From assembly GCA_016935315.1 (NCBI GenBank), contig JAFGRD010000005.1, positions 1 to 64,000 of the forward strand: DNA of 64,000 bases, read 5' to 3'. The position numbers were made by a program, and so were the translations under genes. Of this stretch, positions 53,886 to 63,575 are shown piece by piece; position 1 is the first letter of the stretch, and the number at the start of each line of letters is the position of its first letter. Below the pieces are notes generated by a model. It did no database searches. It had not been told where the DNA came from and worked only from the letters and a program-made list of their open reading frames with translations. The DNA is from Pirellulales bacterium. Lineage in GTDB: Bacteria; Planctomycetota; Planctomycetia; Pirellulales; Thermoguttaceae.

Positions 53886-54025
53886 GGCGCAGCCGCAGAA
53901 GGTCGTGCCACTGGGGTCTTGCCCGGCCGATGGCACTTGGCAGGCCGGACGGCCACAATGGCAACATGAAGAACCGTCGGCGGATCGGCGATCTCGCAGA
54001 AGGCGAGCATTGGCACCACCGGCGA

Positions 54026-54123
54026 CGAGCCGCGCCCGTATGCCGAGCCGCGCCCGTAAGGAAGCGTCCCCTGAAGCGGGCCGCACCACGCTTCCGACTC
54101 CCTAACGGTCGTGGCTCCGCTTC
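54026..54123. repeat. REP-like element copy C
   Basis: Two GAGCCGCGCCCGTA units precede AAGGAAGCGTCCCC, a spacer, ACCACGCTTCCGACTCCCTA and ACGGTCGTGGCTCCGCTTC. GGAAGCGT and ACGCTTCC form a perfect 8-bp inverted repeat. Block order equals copy A beside the RAYT, 54 kb away. It lies between convergent genes. Confidence 0.8.
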
Positions 54124-54151
54124 TTCCCCGGATTGCCGCCACCGTAGGGAT

Positions 54152-56931
54152 TCACCGGGCCGAGCGGCCGGCTTGCAGCAGCCGCAAGGGCTCGGCAAAG
54201 CCCGTGGCGATCGCCGGCCAGAGGGCGGCAAGCAGACAAAGACCCAACGTGCCGGCCAGGCCGATCGCCAGCTTCGACCAGGGCACGACCAGCGACGGAT
54301 TCAACCCGCCGAAGAAGCTGACGTACTGCGAGACGCCCATGCCACACCATCCGGCCATGATGCCGAAGCCGAGGCTCAGCAGGCAGGCCACCAATCCGAT
54401 CAGCAACGCCTCGGCCAGGACGAGACGAACCAGCCCAAAACGCGTGTGTCCGGTGGCCCGCAGGACACCCATCTCCCAGCCGCGGGTCCGTATCGATGCC
54501 AGCACCGCATGGACCACGCCCAGCGAAGTGACGATCAGGGTGACCAGCGGCAACCGACACATGCCCCAGATCATCGAGCTTGCGCGGGCGTGGATCCGGC
54601 TGCGCACGTCTTCGGCCGTGGTGACGCGGACCGCCGGGCCGAACATCCGCGCGGCCTGCGTCCAGGTGCCCTGAGCGTTGACTGGCTGCCGCCGGCCCGG
54701 ATGACGTGCCGCGACGGCCTGCAAGGCGGCGCCCATGTCTTCCAGGTTCGCGCCTTTGCGGGTGTCGAGCCAGAGGAAGTTGGTCCTCTCCAGCCCGAAA
54801 TCACGGCGGACGTCCTCTCGCGAGGCCAGTACCATGGCGGCCGTCCGGCCGCTGCGCCGGCGCAGGCCGGAAAACTTCGTCATCCAGTGCCAACCGGGCA
54901 GGGAAACCACGCCGGCGATCGTGTACTCGACGCGTTGCTCCGGCGCGCCGGGAGGCAGCAGTGCGAAGCGGTCGCCGAGGCCCAGCCCGGTCGCTCGGGC
55001 GAAATGGTCGGGCACGAGGCAGCCCCGCCCTTGCTTCAGCCGCTCGACGGCGTCCCGTCGGTTGCCTTCGACGAAGTCCGGCTTCAGCAGCGGATCGGAG
55101 CCGCCAAGCCCCACCTGGGGATCGAGGCCGATGATGATGACGTTGTCCTGCCGGGCGACCGAGGCCCGCTGTCGGCTGCCGGTGATGTCCTCGGCCAGCT
55201 TCGGCTGTTCGACGGCCAGCGGCAGGCACCGTTCGGGGACGACGCCCCGCAGACGCGCGACGCTGTCGATCTCCTGCTCGGGCAGTCCCCCCGACGTGAA
55301 GCAGACGAGAACGTCGGGAGCCCAATCGCCGGGCACGAACGGCCTGAGCATCGAATGGCCCCAGGTCTGCATGGCCGCAAACAGCCCCAGCCCCAGCGAC
55401 AGCGCCACGGTCGTTCCCACAGTCCGCCATAGATTGCTGCTCAGTTGGGTGCTGAGCAGGCGCCTGTCGAGGCGCAGGATGCCGGCCACAAGCGGCCCGA
55501 ACGCTTTTTCCGTGGCCAGAATCGCCGCAGGCGCCAGCAGCATGAACCCCATCGCCATGCTCGTGCATCCCAGCGCGGCGTAGACGCCGTAGCGTGTTTC
55601 GTCGGGCATGGGCATGACAAACACCAACAGCGGATTGACTGCGATCAGCACCAGTCCGACCACGGCGGCCACCGCCGACCAGCGGACCGGCCGGGCCGTC
55701 GGGCGGGAAGCCATTGCTTCCAGCGGGCGGACTCGCGCCACCTGCCAGGCCGGCAGAACGGAGGCCGCCAGCGCCCCGCCGAAGGCACAGACGGCCGAAA
55801 GTACAACCGCCCACACGCCCAGCGACGCGCCGCCGGAGAGGTCGTCGCGCTGCGTCTTGGCCACGATCCAGAGCAAACCCCAGCCGGCGGCCAGACCGCC
55901 GAACCAGCCGACCGTGGCCAGAACCAGGCTTTCCAGGGCAATCATGCACGCCACCTGGAAGCGGGTCAGCGCCACGGCCCGGAGGATCGCGAACTGCCGG
56001 ACACGCTCGTGCACGCCCATGCTCAAGGTGGTAAGGATGATGAACAGGGCCGCCAACAATGAGACACCGGTAGCCGAATATGCCTGGTTTCGCACGCGGG
56101 CGGCAGAGAGGCCCTGTGCCATGTCGTCCTTGACGTCGCCCGGATCGAAGACGGCCGCCGGGAACCCCTCCTGCTTGAGCCGAGCGTTCCATCGGCGGCG
56201 GAACGACTCCGCGTCCACGCCCTCTTGCAGGGCGATGTTGATGCAACTGATCTTGGCCGGCCGGCCGCTGATTTTCTCGGCCAGCGCCACGGGCACGTAC
56301 AAGGCGCTGGTGGCCGGCCCACGCGAAGGCGCCGATCGCCTCGGACCGTCGCCCGGCATGGAGGCCTGGTGGACGATCCCCGCGATGCTCAGCCGGAACT
56401 CGCCGGCCTCCGATTCCACGACCACTTCGTCTCCAACGCCGGCCTCGATCTGCCTGGCGGCCTCGGCACTCAGGACGCCTTCGGCACGCTCGGGCCGGGC
56501 AGGATCGATCCAGGTGCCTTGGACCATCTCGTGAGGAGGTTGCTTGGCGCCCGTTCCGACCAGGGTCGGGCGCGACCGGAAGGACCGACCCGGCGACCCG
56601 ACTCGCGTGACCCGTGTCAGCCGGGATTGCGCCAGCGGGTCCAGCGTCGCAACGGCCGGGTCTTGCTGCAACAGAGGGATCAGTTCGGGGGGAAGCGGTG
56701 GGCCGCTCGGGGCGCCGGGGCCGGTCGGGCGGTTGGGTGCATCGGAGACCAGCACCAGTTGATAGCGGCCGAGGTACTGGTCGGCGAACTGGTCGAACTG
56801 GGCCAACAGCGCGTCGTAGCCGCTGGTGACCCAAATCACCACGCAGGCAGCGGCAATGATGGCAAGCGACGTCAGCGCAAATCGGCCCGGATGTTGTCGA
56901 AGGTTGGCCAGCACGAGCTGCAGGACGATTC

Positions 56932-56935
<4 letters not shown>
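54152..56935 (-). CDS. MacB/LolCE-like ABC transporter permease (FtsX type)
   Basis: 927 aa from ATG 56935, overlapping the ATPase stop by 4 bp (ATGA). An N-terminal transmembrane helix (FALTSLAIIAAACVVIWVTS) precedes a large periplasmic domain. FtsX cores follow, at about 300-420 (LLAALFIILTTLSMGVHERVRQFAILRAVALTRFQVACMIALE) and at the C-terminus (LVTLIVTSLGVVHAVLASIRTRGWEMGVLRATGHTRFGLVRLVLAEALLIG), with a second periplasmic domain between. This duplicated layout is typical of MacB-like mechanotransmission or lipoprotein transporters. Cargo unknown. Confidence 0.85.
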
Positions 56936-57714
<779 letters not shown>

Positions 57715-57740
57715 TTTGTGGGAGTCCTTCTTCCGGACGT

Positions 57741-58763
57741 TCAGTCTTCGATGACGGGTTCGCCGCCCGCTCGGGTCCAGAGAGCGTGCCAGATCGTGCG
57801 TTCAATCGTCTCGGCGACGAACCGCACGCTGCCGTCGCAGAAGCAGGCGTTCACGCCGCCGGGATGACTGCTGCGGGCGGCGGTGATTTTGGCCGATCCA
57901 CCGACGAGATCGGGAAGGGTACTGTTGGGGGTGAAGCGGCCGTTCATGACGGGACCGGTCGGCGAGCAGCCGCGCAGCCAATAGGACAGACGTGTGCCAT
58001 CCCACGCGCTGATGCTCGGCAGCGCCGCGCCCAGCCCACCGCCATCGGCCGCGTCGGCCAGGCTCGCGTTTGCCCGGGCCTTGCCGCGATAGATCTGCAC
58101 GTCGGGCGTCGGGGTCGGGGGCGGAGTATGGCAGGGACCGCGCAGGGATTCCGTGAATGCCAGCGTGTTCTTCGTGCCGTCCTTGACGTCGTCCAGCCGC
58201 ACCGTCGCGCCCACCCAACAGAGGCCGTCGGCTGCCCCGAAGCTCGGATGAAAGACGCCGTCCATCCCGCTCCCCTGGTTCATCGCATAATTGCTCCCGG
58301 CGACCGGGATCACCTTTCCCGAAGGCAGCGTGGCGTCGTGGACCGGCGGCTCGGAGTCGCTGGGGCACAAGAACATCGCCACCGCCGTCGCGGCGGCCGG
58401 TTGCAGTGCGATCGGCAGGTCGTCCCTACCGGGATGCCCCATGTTGATGGTGAAGTCGATCAGGTTTTGAAGACTCGCCTGCTCGCAGTACGGCAGCAAC
58501 CTGGCCAGCGGCGAATAATCGTTCGGGTAGCCCGTCCCCGACCAGCCGGCGTTGGGCAACATCCCGTTGTAGGCGCTCGCGTGGTTGTGCATGGCCAGGC
58601 CCAACTGCTTCAGGTTGTTCGTGCAGGACATCCGTCGGGCCGCGTCGCGCGCTGCCTGAACGGCCGGCAACAGCAGGGCGATCAGAATCCCCACGATGGC
58701 GATCACCACCAACAGCTCGACCAGGGTGAATCCCGCCGGATTCCTCGGCGCGCGCCTCTGCAT
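57741..58763 (-). CDS. DUF1559 prepilin-type protein
   Basis: 340 aa from ATG 58763, after AAGGAGTCCGGAACG; a longer in-frame start reads through the hairpin repeat. The prepilin motif is [34 protein letters not shown], followed by [22 protein letters not shown] and, at the C-terminus, [23 protein letters not shown]. It is placed between the terpene-cyclase-fold gene and the ABC genes, which suggests a shared envelope function. Confidence 0.93.
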   Translation of the reverse strand: MQRRAPRNPAGFTLVELLVVIAIVGILIALLLPAVQAARDAARRMSCTNNLKQLGLAMHNHASAYNGMLPNAGWSGTGYPNDYSPLARLLPYCEQASLQNLIDFTINMGHPGRDDLPIALQPAAATAVAMFLCPSDSEPPVHDATLPSGKVIPVAGSNYAMNQGSGMDGVFHPSFGAADGLCWVGATVRLDDVKDGTKNTLAFTESLRGPCHTPPPTPTPDVQIYRGKARANASLADAADGGGLGAALPSISAWDGTRLSYWLRGCSPTGPVMNGRFTPNSTLPDLVGGSAKITAARSSHPGGVNACFCDGSVRFVAETIERTIWHALWTRAGGEPVIED

Positions 58764-58822
58764 CGTTCCGGACTCCTTGCTGCGTCGCTGCTTGAGACTC
58801 GCCAGGGTACAAGTTGGACAAC

Positions 58823-58862
58823 CATGAAAGTGCAAGGACGCGCAGTGGCCTTGCTCTTTCAT
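58823..58862 (-). repeat. 40-bp hairpin repeat (family H), copy 3
   Basis: ATGAAAGTGCAAGG and CCTTGCTCTTTCAT flank ACGCGCAGTGG, the reverse orientation of copy 1. It lies between the DUF1559 gene and the upstream gene, and is followed at 58883 by a partial family R arm (GACGCTTGCACACTCA). Confidence 0.75.
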
Positions 58863-58902
58863 CACGCCCCGACGGAAGATGCCTTGATGGACGCTTGCAC
58901 AC

Positions 58903-60084
58903 TCAGTACGAGAGGGCCAGGAGGGCATACGCCGTGACCAGATTGGGGTCGCCCTCGAACCAGACGGTGTTGTCGTTGACCCACGAGCCGTTCGGCTTCT
59001 GGCGTCGTGCCAGCTCCTCGGCCAATTCCTTCCGCCAATCGTGCTTCACTCCGTTGGCGTCCTCGACGCGATCGACCCCCAGGGCGTCCAATGCCTTGGC
59101 AAACGTATGGTAGTAGTAGTAGAGTCCCGCATCGCCCATGCCCGGATTGCTCGTGACGCTGTAATGCTCGCGGATCCATTGCACGGCGGCCTTCAGCCGG
59201 GGGTCGTCCTTGGTCAGCCCGGCATAGATCATGCTCTTCAGACCGGCATAGCTCATCGCCCCGTAGCTGCGCAGGCCGCCGTTGGGGGTCTGGCGGCTCT
59301 CGTCTTGTCGCGAGAGCGCGCACGTGTAGTAGAACCCGCCGTCGTTGACCTTGGCCGAGAAGGGCGTGGTGTTGTGTTCAGTTTCCAGATTCTGGCACCG
59401 CGAGACGAAGACCAGGGCGTTCTGAATGGCTTCGTCCTCTTTGCCCGCGTTGCAGGCCTTCAAAGCGTCGACCAGGAACGCCGTGTTCGACAGGTCGGGT
59501 CGGCTCTGGCCCCCATAGCCCACGCCGCCGTAGCTGAAGTCCGACTTGTCCTTGCCGCCGTCCTCGTCCCATTGAAAGCCTCGCACCCGAGCGTCCGCAC
59601 GCTTGAGGATCGAGTCGTAGCGGCCGTCGCCGTTTGCCTCGCTGAGACAGAGAATGGCCACGCACGTCTCGTAGTTGGCCAGCCGTGTCTGGGGCAGGTG
59701 GATTCCTCCGTCCGCTTGCACGCACTGCTCCAGGTATCGGAGGCTCTTGGCAACCGCGGGGTCCTGGGCCGTGCGCCCGTGGCGCAGCAGCGACGCCGTG
59801 GCCAGCGCGGTCACGCCGCTGCCCGCGAAGCTGCTATACGATCCGTCGGCGGCCTGGCCGTGGACCGCCAGGTAGCCGATTCCGCGGTCGACCATCGACG
59901 CAAACGTCCGCGGGTCGGGCCCCACGGGTTCCTCGGGCGTTGCCCCGGTCGCGGTTGGCAAAGCCGCGGACAACAACGACAGCAGCGCCGCCGCCGACAC
60001 CAGGCCTCGGAAACGCCGGGAGCCTCCGGCAAAATGCCTCTCCAGCGTTGCGTGGATACGGACAACCAGACCGTTTCGCTTCAT
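58903..60084 (-). CDS. Secreted terpene-cyclase/prenyltransferase-fold protein
   Basis: 393 aa, with AGAAGGAGAGCTATC upstream and a signal peptide ([23 protein letters not shown]). The body shows alpha-toroid repeats of the squalene-cyclase/prenyltransferase beta-subunit type ([97 protein letters not shown]). The catalytic DXDD of cyclases is not seen, so an enzymatic role in terpene synthesis is unlikely; complement-like or binding functions are possible. A sigma-54 promoter lies upstream. Confidence 0.8.
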   Translation of the reverse strand: MKRNGLVVRIHATLERHFAGGSRRFRGLVSAAALLSLLSAALPTATGATPEEPVGPDPRTFASMVDRGIGYLAVHGQAADGSYSSFAGSGVTALATASLLRHGRTAQDPAVAKSLRYLEQCVQADGGIHLPQTRLANYETCVAILCLSEANGDGRYDSILKRADARVRGFQWDEDGGKDKSDFSYGGVGYGGQSRPDLSNTAFLVDALKACNAGKEDEAIQNALVFVSRCQNLETEHNTTPFSAKVNDGGFYYTCALSRQDESRQTPNGGLRSYGAMSYAGLKSMIYAGLTKDDPRLKAAVQWIREHYSVTSNPGMGDAGLYYYYHTFAKALDALGVDRVEDANGVKHDWRKELAEELARRQKPNGSWVNDNTVWFEGDPNLVTAYALLALSY

Positions 60085-60146
60085 GATAGCTCTCCTTCTG
60101 TTCTCTTGCGTGGCGGGCCCATACGGATGGACAGGCGACTATCACT

Positions 60147-60162
60147 TGCATTTCGCGTGCCC
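60147..60162 (-). promoter_or_regulatory. Sigma-54 -24/-12 promoter for the terpene-cyclase-fold gene
   Basis: Minus-strand GGGCACG-cgaa-ATGCA has GG (60161-60160) and GC (60149-60148) exactly 10 bases apart and matches the consensus at nearly every conserved position. It is 63 bp before the ATG. The divergent operon encodes an NtrC-type activator. Confidence 0.75.
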
Positions 60163-60178
60163 ATGGTGGTTCCGCTGA

Positions 60179-60206
60179 TTGACTTTCCGCGAAAGGCGGA
60201 TAATCT
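60179..60206 (+). promoter_or_regulatory. Candidate sigma-70-type promoter for the kinase/NtrC operon
   Basis: TTGACT, 16-bp spacer, TAATCT, on the plus strand. The spacer includes TCCGC-gaaag-GCGGA. It is moderate support by match and position only. Confidence 0.4.
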
Positions 60207-60224
60207 GGGGGTGAGTGGTGTGCG

Positions 60225-60289
60225 TTCGACACGGGCGGGCAAGGCGGTGTGTCGAGTGTTTCGACACGGCAGTCGGTGATTTCGACACG
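60225..60289. promoter_or_regulatory. Three TTCGACACG motifs plus an inverted partner
   Basis: TTCGACACG occurs at 60225-60233, 60260-60268 and 60281-60289. GTGTCGA at 60249-60255 pairs with TCGACAC at 60261-60267 as a perfect 7-bp inverted repeat. The set lies 65-130 bp upstream of the sigma-54 -24 element, a natural enhancer position for the neighbouring NtrC-type regulator. Confidence 0.65.
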
Positions 60290-60368
60290 TCCGATGCCCG
60301 GTCGTTACACCCGATTTCCGGCAAAACGTGGCGAGCACAACACGACGACTCACGGAGAGAGCGAGCCC

Positions 60369-61781
60369 ATGAGGTGGCCGATCCGAATTCAGTTGCTCGT
60401 GCCGATGCTGGCCATCGTCGCCTTGGCAATCACCCTGGCCACGGTGGCCAGCGTCTACCTGACCGTCGCCGGCGCGAGCCGACGGCAGGCCGGACAACTG
60501 CGCCGCGTTGTCGCCGCGACCACCGAAGCCAACTTCCCTCTCACCGAGACCGTTTTGCAGCAGATGCGCGGCCTTTCGGGCGGGCAATTCGTGCTCTTGG
60601 ACGACAACCGGAAGGTGGTTCACGGCACAATACGACTTGACGCCGACGCTCTGGAGTCGCTGCGAGCGGTGGATGCCGACGGGACCTTCGACTCGTTCTC
60701 TTCCGCCAGCGTGGTCCGACTGTCCGGCAACACGTATCTCGCCGACCTCGTGCCGGTCCGGCGCCGGACCGGAGCGGGCGGGACGCAGACCCTGTTGGTG
60801 CTCTACCCGAAGGATCGCTGGTGGTCCATCGCGCGCGAAGTCGCCCATCCGATTCTGTGGTCGGGAGCAATCGCCATGGTCGTGGGCGGGCTGGTTGCCG
60901 CCGTGTTGGCCGGACGATTCGCCCGGCCGATCCGGGTGATCGGCGACCGGGCGATGGCCATTGCCGCCGGGCACTTCAAGCCGGTCGCCCTGCCGGCGCG
61001 AGACGATGAGATCGCCGACCTGGCCGTCTCCATCAACACGATGATGGAGCGGCTCAGCCATTACGAGGAGGAAGTGCGCCGGACGGAGCGCATGCGGACA
61101 CTCGGGCAACTCGGCGCCGGCATGGCGCATCAACTCCGCAATTCCGCCACGGGCGTGCGGATGGCCATCGAGCTGCACCAGCGAGAGTGTCCGGAGGCGG
61201 CCCATTCGGAATCGACGGCCGTTGCCATGCGGGAACTGCGGCTGATGGAATCGTATCTGCGGAGCTTCCTGGATCTCGGTCAGGCGCGGCGGCTCCCGCA
61301 CGAACGCGTCGATCTGGGATCGGTCGTTCAGGGCGTGTTGGAGTTGGTGCGCCCCACCTGCAAACACGCCGGTATCGACCTGGCCTATCACCAGCCGCCG
61401 CAGCCGGTTTTCGTCAAGGCGGACGACGAGTCGCTGCGCCAACTGCTGGTCAACCTGGTGCTCAACGCCACCGAGGCTGTCGCCCGGCACGCGGACGGCG
61501 CCGCCCGCGTCGTCGTGGAGCTGGAGCGGTCCGACGGGAACCGCGCGGTGGTGCGCGTGAACGACTCGGGACCGGGACCTTGCGGCACGCTCGGCGACGA
61601 CCTCTTCGAGCCGTTCGTCACCGGGAAGCCGGACGGCACCGGTCTGGGGCTGTACGTCGCCCGACAGATCGCCGAGGCGCACCACGGATCGATCCGTTGG
61701 CAGCGCCTCGAGAACATGACGTGCTTCACCGTTGAGATCCCGCTGGCCGATGCTCGGACCCATCCCGGGGACACCTGTTGA
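60369..61781 (+). CDS. Membrane sensor histidine kinase (NtrB/ZraS-like)
   Basis: 470 aa from ATG 60369. Transmembrane helices at about 10-32 and 155-180 flank a periplasmic or dCACHE-like sensor. HAMP (GRFARPIRVIGDRAMAIAAGHF) is followed by HisKA with phospho-His in LGAGMAHQLRNSATGV and HATPase_c motifs LVLNATEAV, VNDSGPG and GTGLGLYVARQIAEAHHG. The His box type is usual for kinases paired with sigma-54 response regulators. Its TGA lies inside the left arm of family R copy 3. Confidence 0.9.
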   Translation: MRWPIRIQLLVPMLAIVALAITLATVASVYLTVAGASRRQAGQLRRVVAATTEANFPLTETVLQQMRGLSGGQFVLLDDNRKVVHGTIRLDADALESLRAVDADGTFDSFSSASVVRLSGNTYLADLVPVRRRTGAGGTQTLLVLYPKDRWWSIAREVAHPILWSGAIAMVVGGLVAAVLAGRFARPIRVIGDRAMAIAAGHFKPVALPARDDEIADLAVSINTMMERLSHYEEEVRRTERMRTLGQLGAGMAHQLRNSATGVRMAIELHQRECPEAAHSESTAVAMRELRLMESYLRSFLDLGQARRLPHERVDLGSVVQGVLELVRPTCKHAGIDLAYHQPPQPVFVKADDESLRQLLVNLVLNATEAVARHADGAARVVVELERSDGNRAVVRVNDSGPGPCGTLGDDLFEPFVTGKPDGTGLGLYVARQIAEAHHGSIRWQRLENMTCFTVEIPLADARTHPGDTC

Positions 61782-61878
61782 CGCTTGCACACTCAATGCG
61801 CGAGGGCGACCAACGAGAGCCCGACGTGTCCGGCCTCGCGTCGGTCGGCCTGGATCATGCACAAGGCAAACATCAATC
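61778..61878 (+). repeat. ~105-bp palindromic repeat (family R), copy 3, inside an operon
   Basis: TTGACGCTTGCACACTCAAT at the left and GCAAACATCAA at the right, with the inner GACCAACGAGAG/CTCGCGTCGGTC hairpin carrying mismatches. It fills almost the whole gap between the kinase stop and the NtrC start, and supplies the kinase stop codon. Confidence 0.8.
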
Positions 61879-61891
61879 AAGGGAAACAGCC

Positions 61892-63292
61892 ATGGCCCAA
61901 CTACTGATTGTCGACGACGAACAGAGCATCTGCTGGGGATTGTCGAAGCTGGCCGAAGAGATGGGCCATACCGCCGTCACCGCGGCCTCGGCCGAGCAAG
62001 GGCTCGAGATCGCCAGAGAACGCCGCCCCGATGCGATCGTTCTCGACGTGCGATTGCCGGGTATGAGCGGGCTGGAAGCCATGCAACACTTCCATGAGAT
62101 CCTCGGCCCCACACCGATCATCATCATCACGGCCTATGGCGATCTGACCAGCGCGGTGGAGGCGGTGCGCGGGGGTGCCTCCGACTACGTCACCAAGCCG
62201 TTCGACTTGCGCGTGGCCCAGCGGGCGATCCAGCGGGCCCTGCAACTCTCCCCTTCGCCTTCCCAAGCGGCGCCGACGCAAGTCGACGGGGACGTGATTG
62301 TCGGCAAGTCTTCGGCAATGCAAGAGGTGTTCAAACGGATCGCACTGGTGGCGGCTTCGGAGGCTTGCGTGCATCTGCGCGGCGAAAGCGGCACCGGAAA
62401 GGAGCTTGCCGCCCGGGCGATCCATCGTCACAGTCACCGCGCCGAGGGGCCTTTCGTCGCGGTCAATCTGGCATCGCTCAGTCCGACGCTTGCCGAGAGT
62501 GAGCTGTTCGGTCATGTGCGCGGAGCGTTTACCGGCGCCGACGGCCCCAAGAGAGGATTCCTCGAACACGCCCATGGCGGCACCCTTTTCCTGGATGAAG
62601 TGGCCGACATCCCCTTGTCGATCCAGGTCAAGCTGCTGCGGACACTCGAACACGGTGAAGTGTTGCCCGTGGGCGGTAACTGTCCCGTCCAGGCCGATTT
62701 CCGCCTGATCTCGGCAACCCACCAGAACCTGGCCCAGCGGGTCGCCGACGGGGCGTTTCGCCACGATCTCTACTTCCGGCTGATCACCTTCGACATCGAA
62801 ATCCCGCCACTGCGGCAGCGCCCCGAAGACATCCGGCCACTGGCCGAACATTTTCTGCGGCTGCTGGCCGCCAAGACCGATCGGCCGGTTTCTTCGATGA
62901 CCCGGGAGGCCCTGGAAGAGCTGGAGCGACTGCCATGGTACGGCAACGTACGGGAGCTGCGCAACGCCATCGAGCACGCCACGGTCCTCGCGCGCCACAG
63001 CGCGATTGCCGCGGAGCATCTGCCGCCGCCGACGCCGGCGTCGGTCAGCTCCTTGGCCGTCCAGGAAGACGCGCTCACCGGGCTGATCCGACAATGGACC
63101 GAAGCCGAGCTTCAAAACCCCCGTGCGTCCGGCAACTTGCACGAGTCGTTCTTGAACCTGGTAGAGCCGGCGCTGCTGGAGACCGTGTTTCGCCACTACC
63201 ACGGCCAGTGTGCCACGGCCGCCCGGCGGCTGGGCGTGCACCGAACGACGTTACGGAAGAAGCTGGACCAGTTCGGAATCAGCGAGCACTGA
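61892..63292 (+). CDS. NtrC-family sigma-54 response regulator
   Basis: 466 aa from ATG 61892, preceded by AGGGAAACAGCC. A REC domain (LLIVDDEQSICWGL; phospho-Asp in AIVLDVRLPGMSG; YVTKPFD), an AAA+ domain (RGESGTGKE, GAFTGA, GGTLFLDEVAD, YGNVRELRNAIEHA) and a Fis-type C-terminus (CATAARRLGVHRTTLRKKLDQFGI) are all intact. It is cotranscribed with the kinase and likely activates the divergent sigma-54 promoter at 60147-60162. Confidence 0.93.
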   Translation: MAQLLIVDDEQSICWGLSKLAEEMGHTAVTAASAEQGLEIARERRPDAIVLDVRLPGMSGLEAMQHFHEILGPTPIIIITAYGDLTSAVEAVRGGASDYVTKPFDLRVAQRAIQRALQLSPSPSQAAPTQVDGDVIVGKSSAMQEVFKRIALVAASEACVHLRGESGTGKELAARAIHRHSHRAEGPFVAVNLASLSPTLAESELFGHVRGAFTGADGPKRGFLEHAHGGTLFLDEVADIPLSIQVKLLRTLEHGEVLPVGGNCPVQADFRLISATHQNLAQRVADGAFRHDLYFRLITFDIEIPPLRQRPEDIRPLAEHFLRLLAAKTDRPVSSMTREALEELERLPWYGNVRELRNAIEHATVLARHSAIAAEHLPPPTPASVSSLAVQEDALTGLIRQWTEAELQNPRASGNLHESFLNLVEPALLETVFRHYHGQCATAARRLGVHRTTLRKKLDQFGISEH

Positions 63293-63307
63293 AAGGCAGA
63301 CCCTTCT

Positions 63308-63409
63308 ATTGATGTTGGCAGTGTGAATGACCCAGGCCGACCAACGGGAGGCCGGACAGGTCGGGCTCCCGCTGGTCGCCCTCGCGCATTGAGTGTGCAA
63401 GCGTCAATC
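63308..63409 (-). repeat. ~105-bp palindromic repeat (family R), copy 4
   Basis: Reverse orientation: ATTGATGTTGGCAGTGTGAA, then GACCAACGGGAGGCCGGA / TCGGGCTCCCGCTGGTC, then GCGCATTGAGTGTGCAAGCG and TCAAT. It follows the NtrC gene stop directly. Confidence 0.8.
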
Positions 63410-63432
63410 AGGCCATTTTCCGTCAGGACGTC

Positions 63433-63472
63433 ATGAAAGAGCAAGGCCGCTGCACGTCCTTGCACTCTCATG
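63433..63472 (+). repeat. 40-bp hairpin repeat (family H), copy 4
   Basis: ATGAAAGAGCAAGG and CCTTGCACTCTCAT flank CCGCTGCACGT, then GTATGTCCAACTTGTTCTCT as at copy 3. It lies 23 bp after family R copy 4. Confidence 0.75.
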
Positions 63473-63575
63473 TATGTCCAACTTGTTCTCTTGCGAGTCC
63501 TTAGTCGATCCAGTCACCCAGCTCCCATAGCATGTCCGCGGCAAGCGCAGACGCGGCCCGTGGCCAATGGCGCGA

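Noticed and set aside
63196-63471. 91-codon minus frame near the right end
   Set aside because: Made of translated family R and H repeats (DACTLNARGRP, FHDVLTENG); the same peptides recur at each repeat copy.
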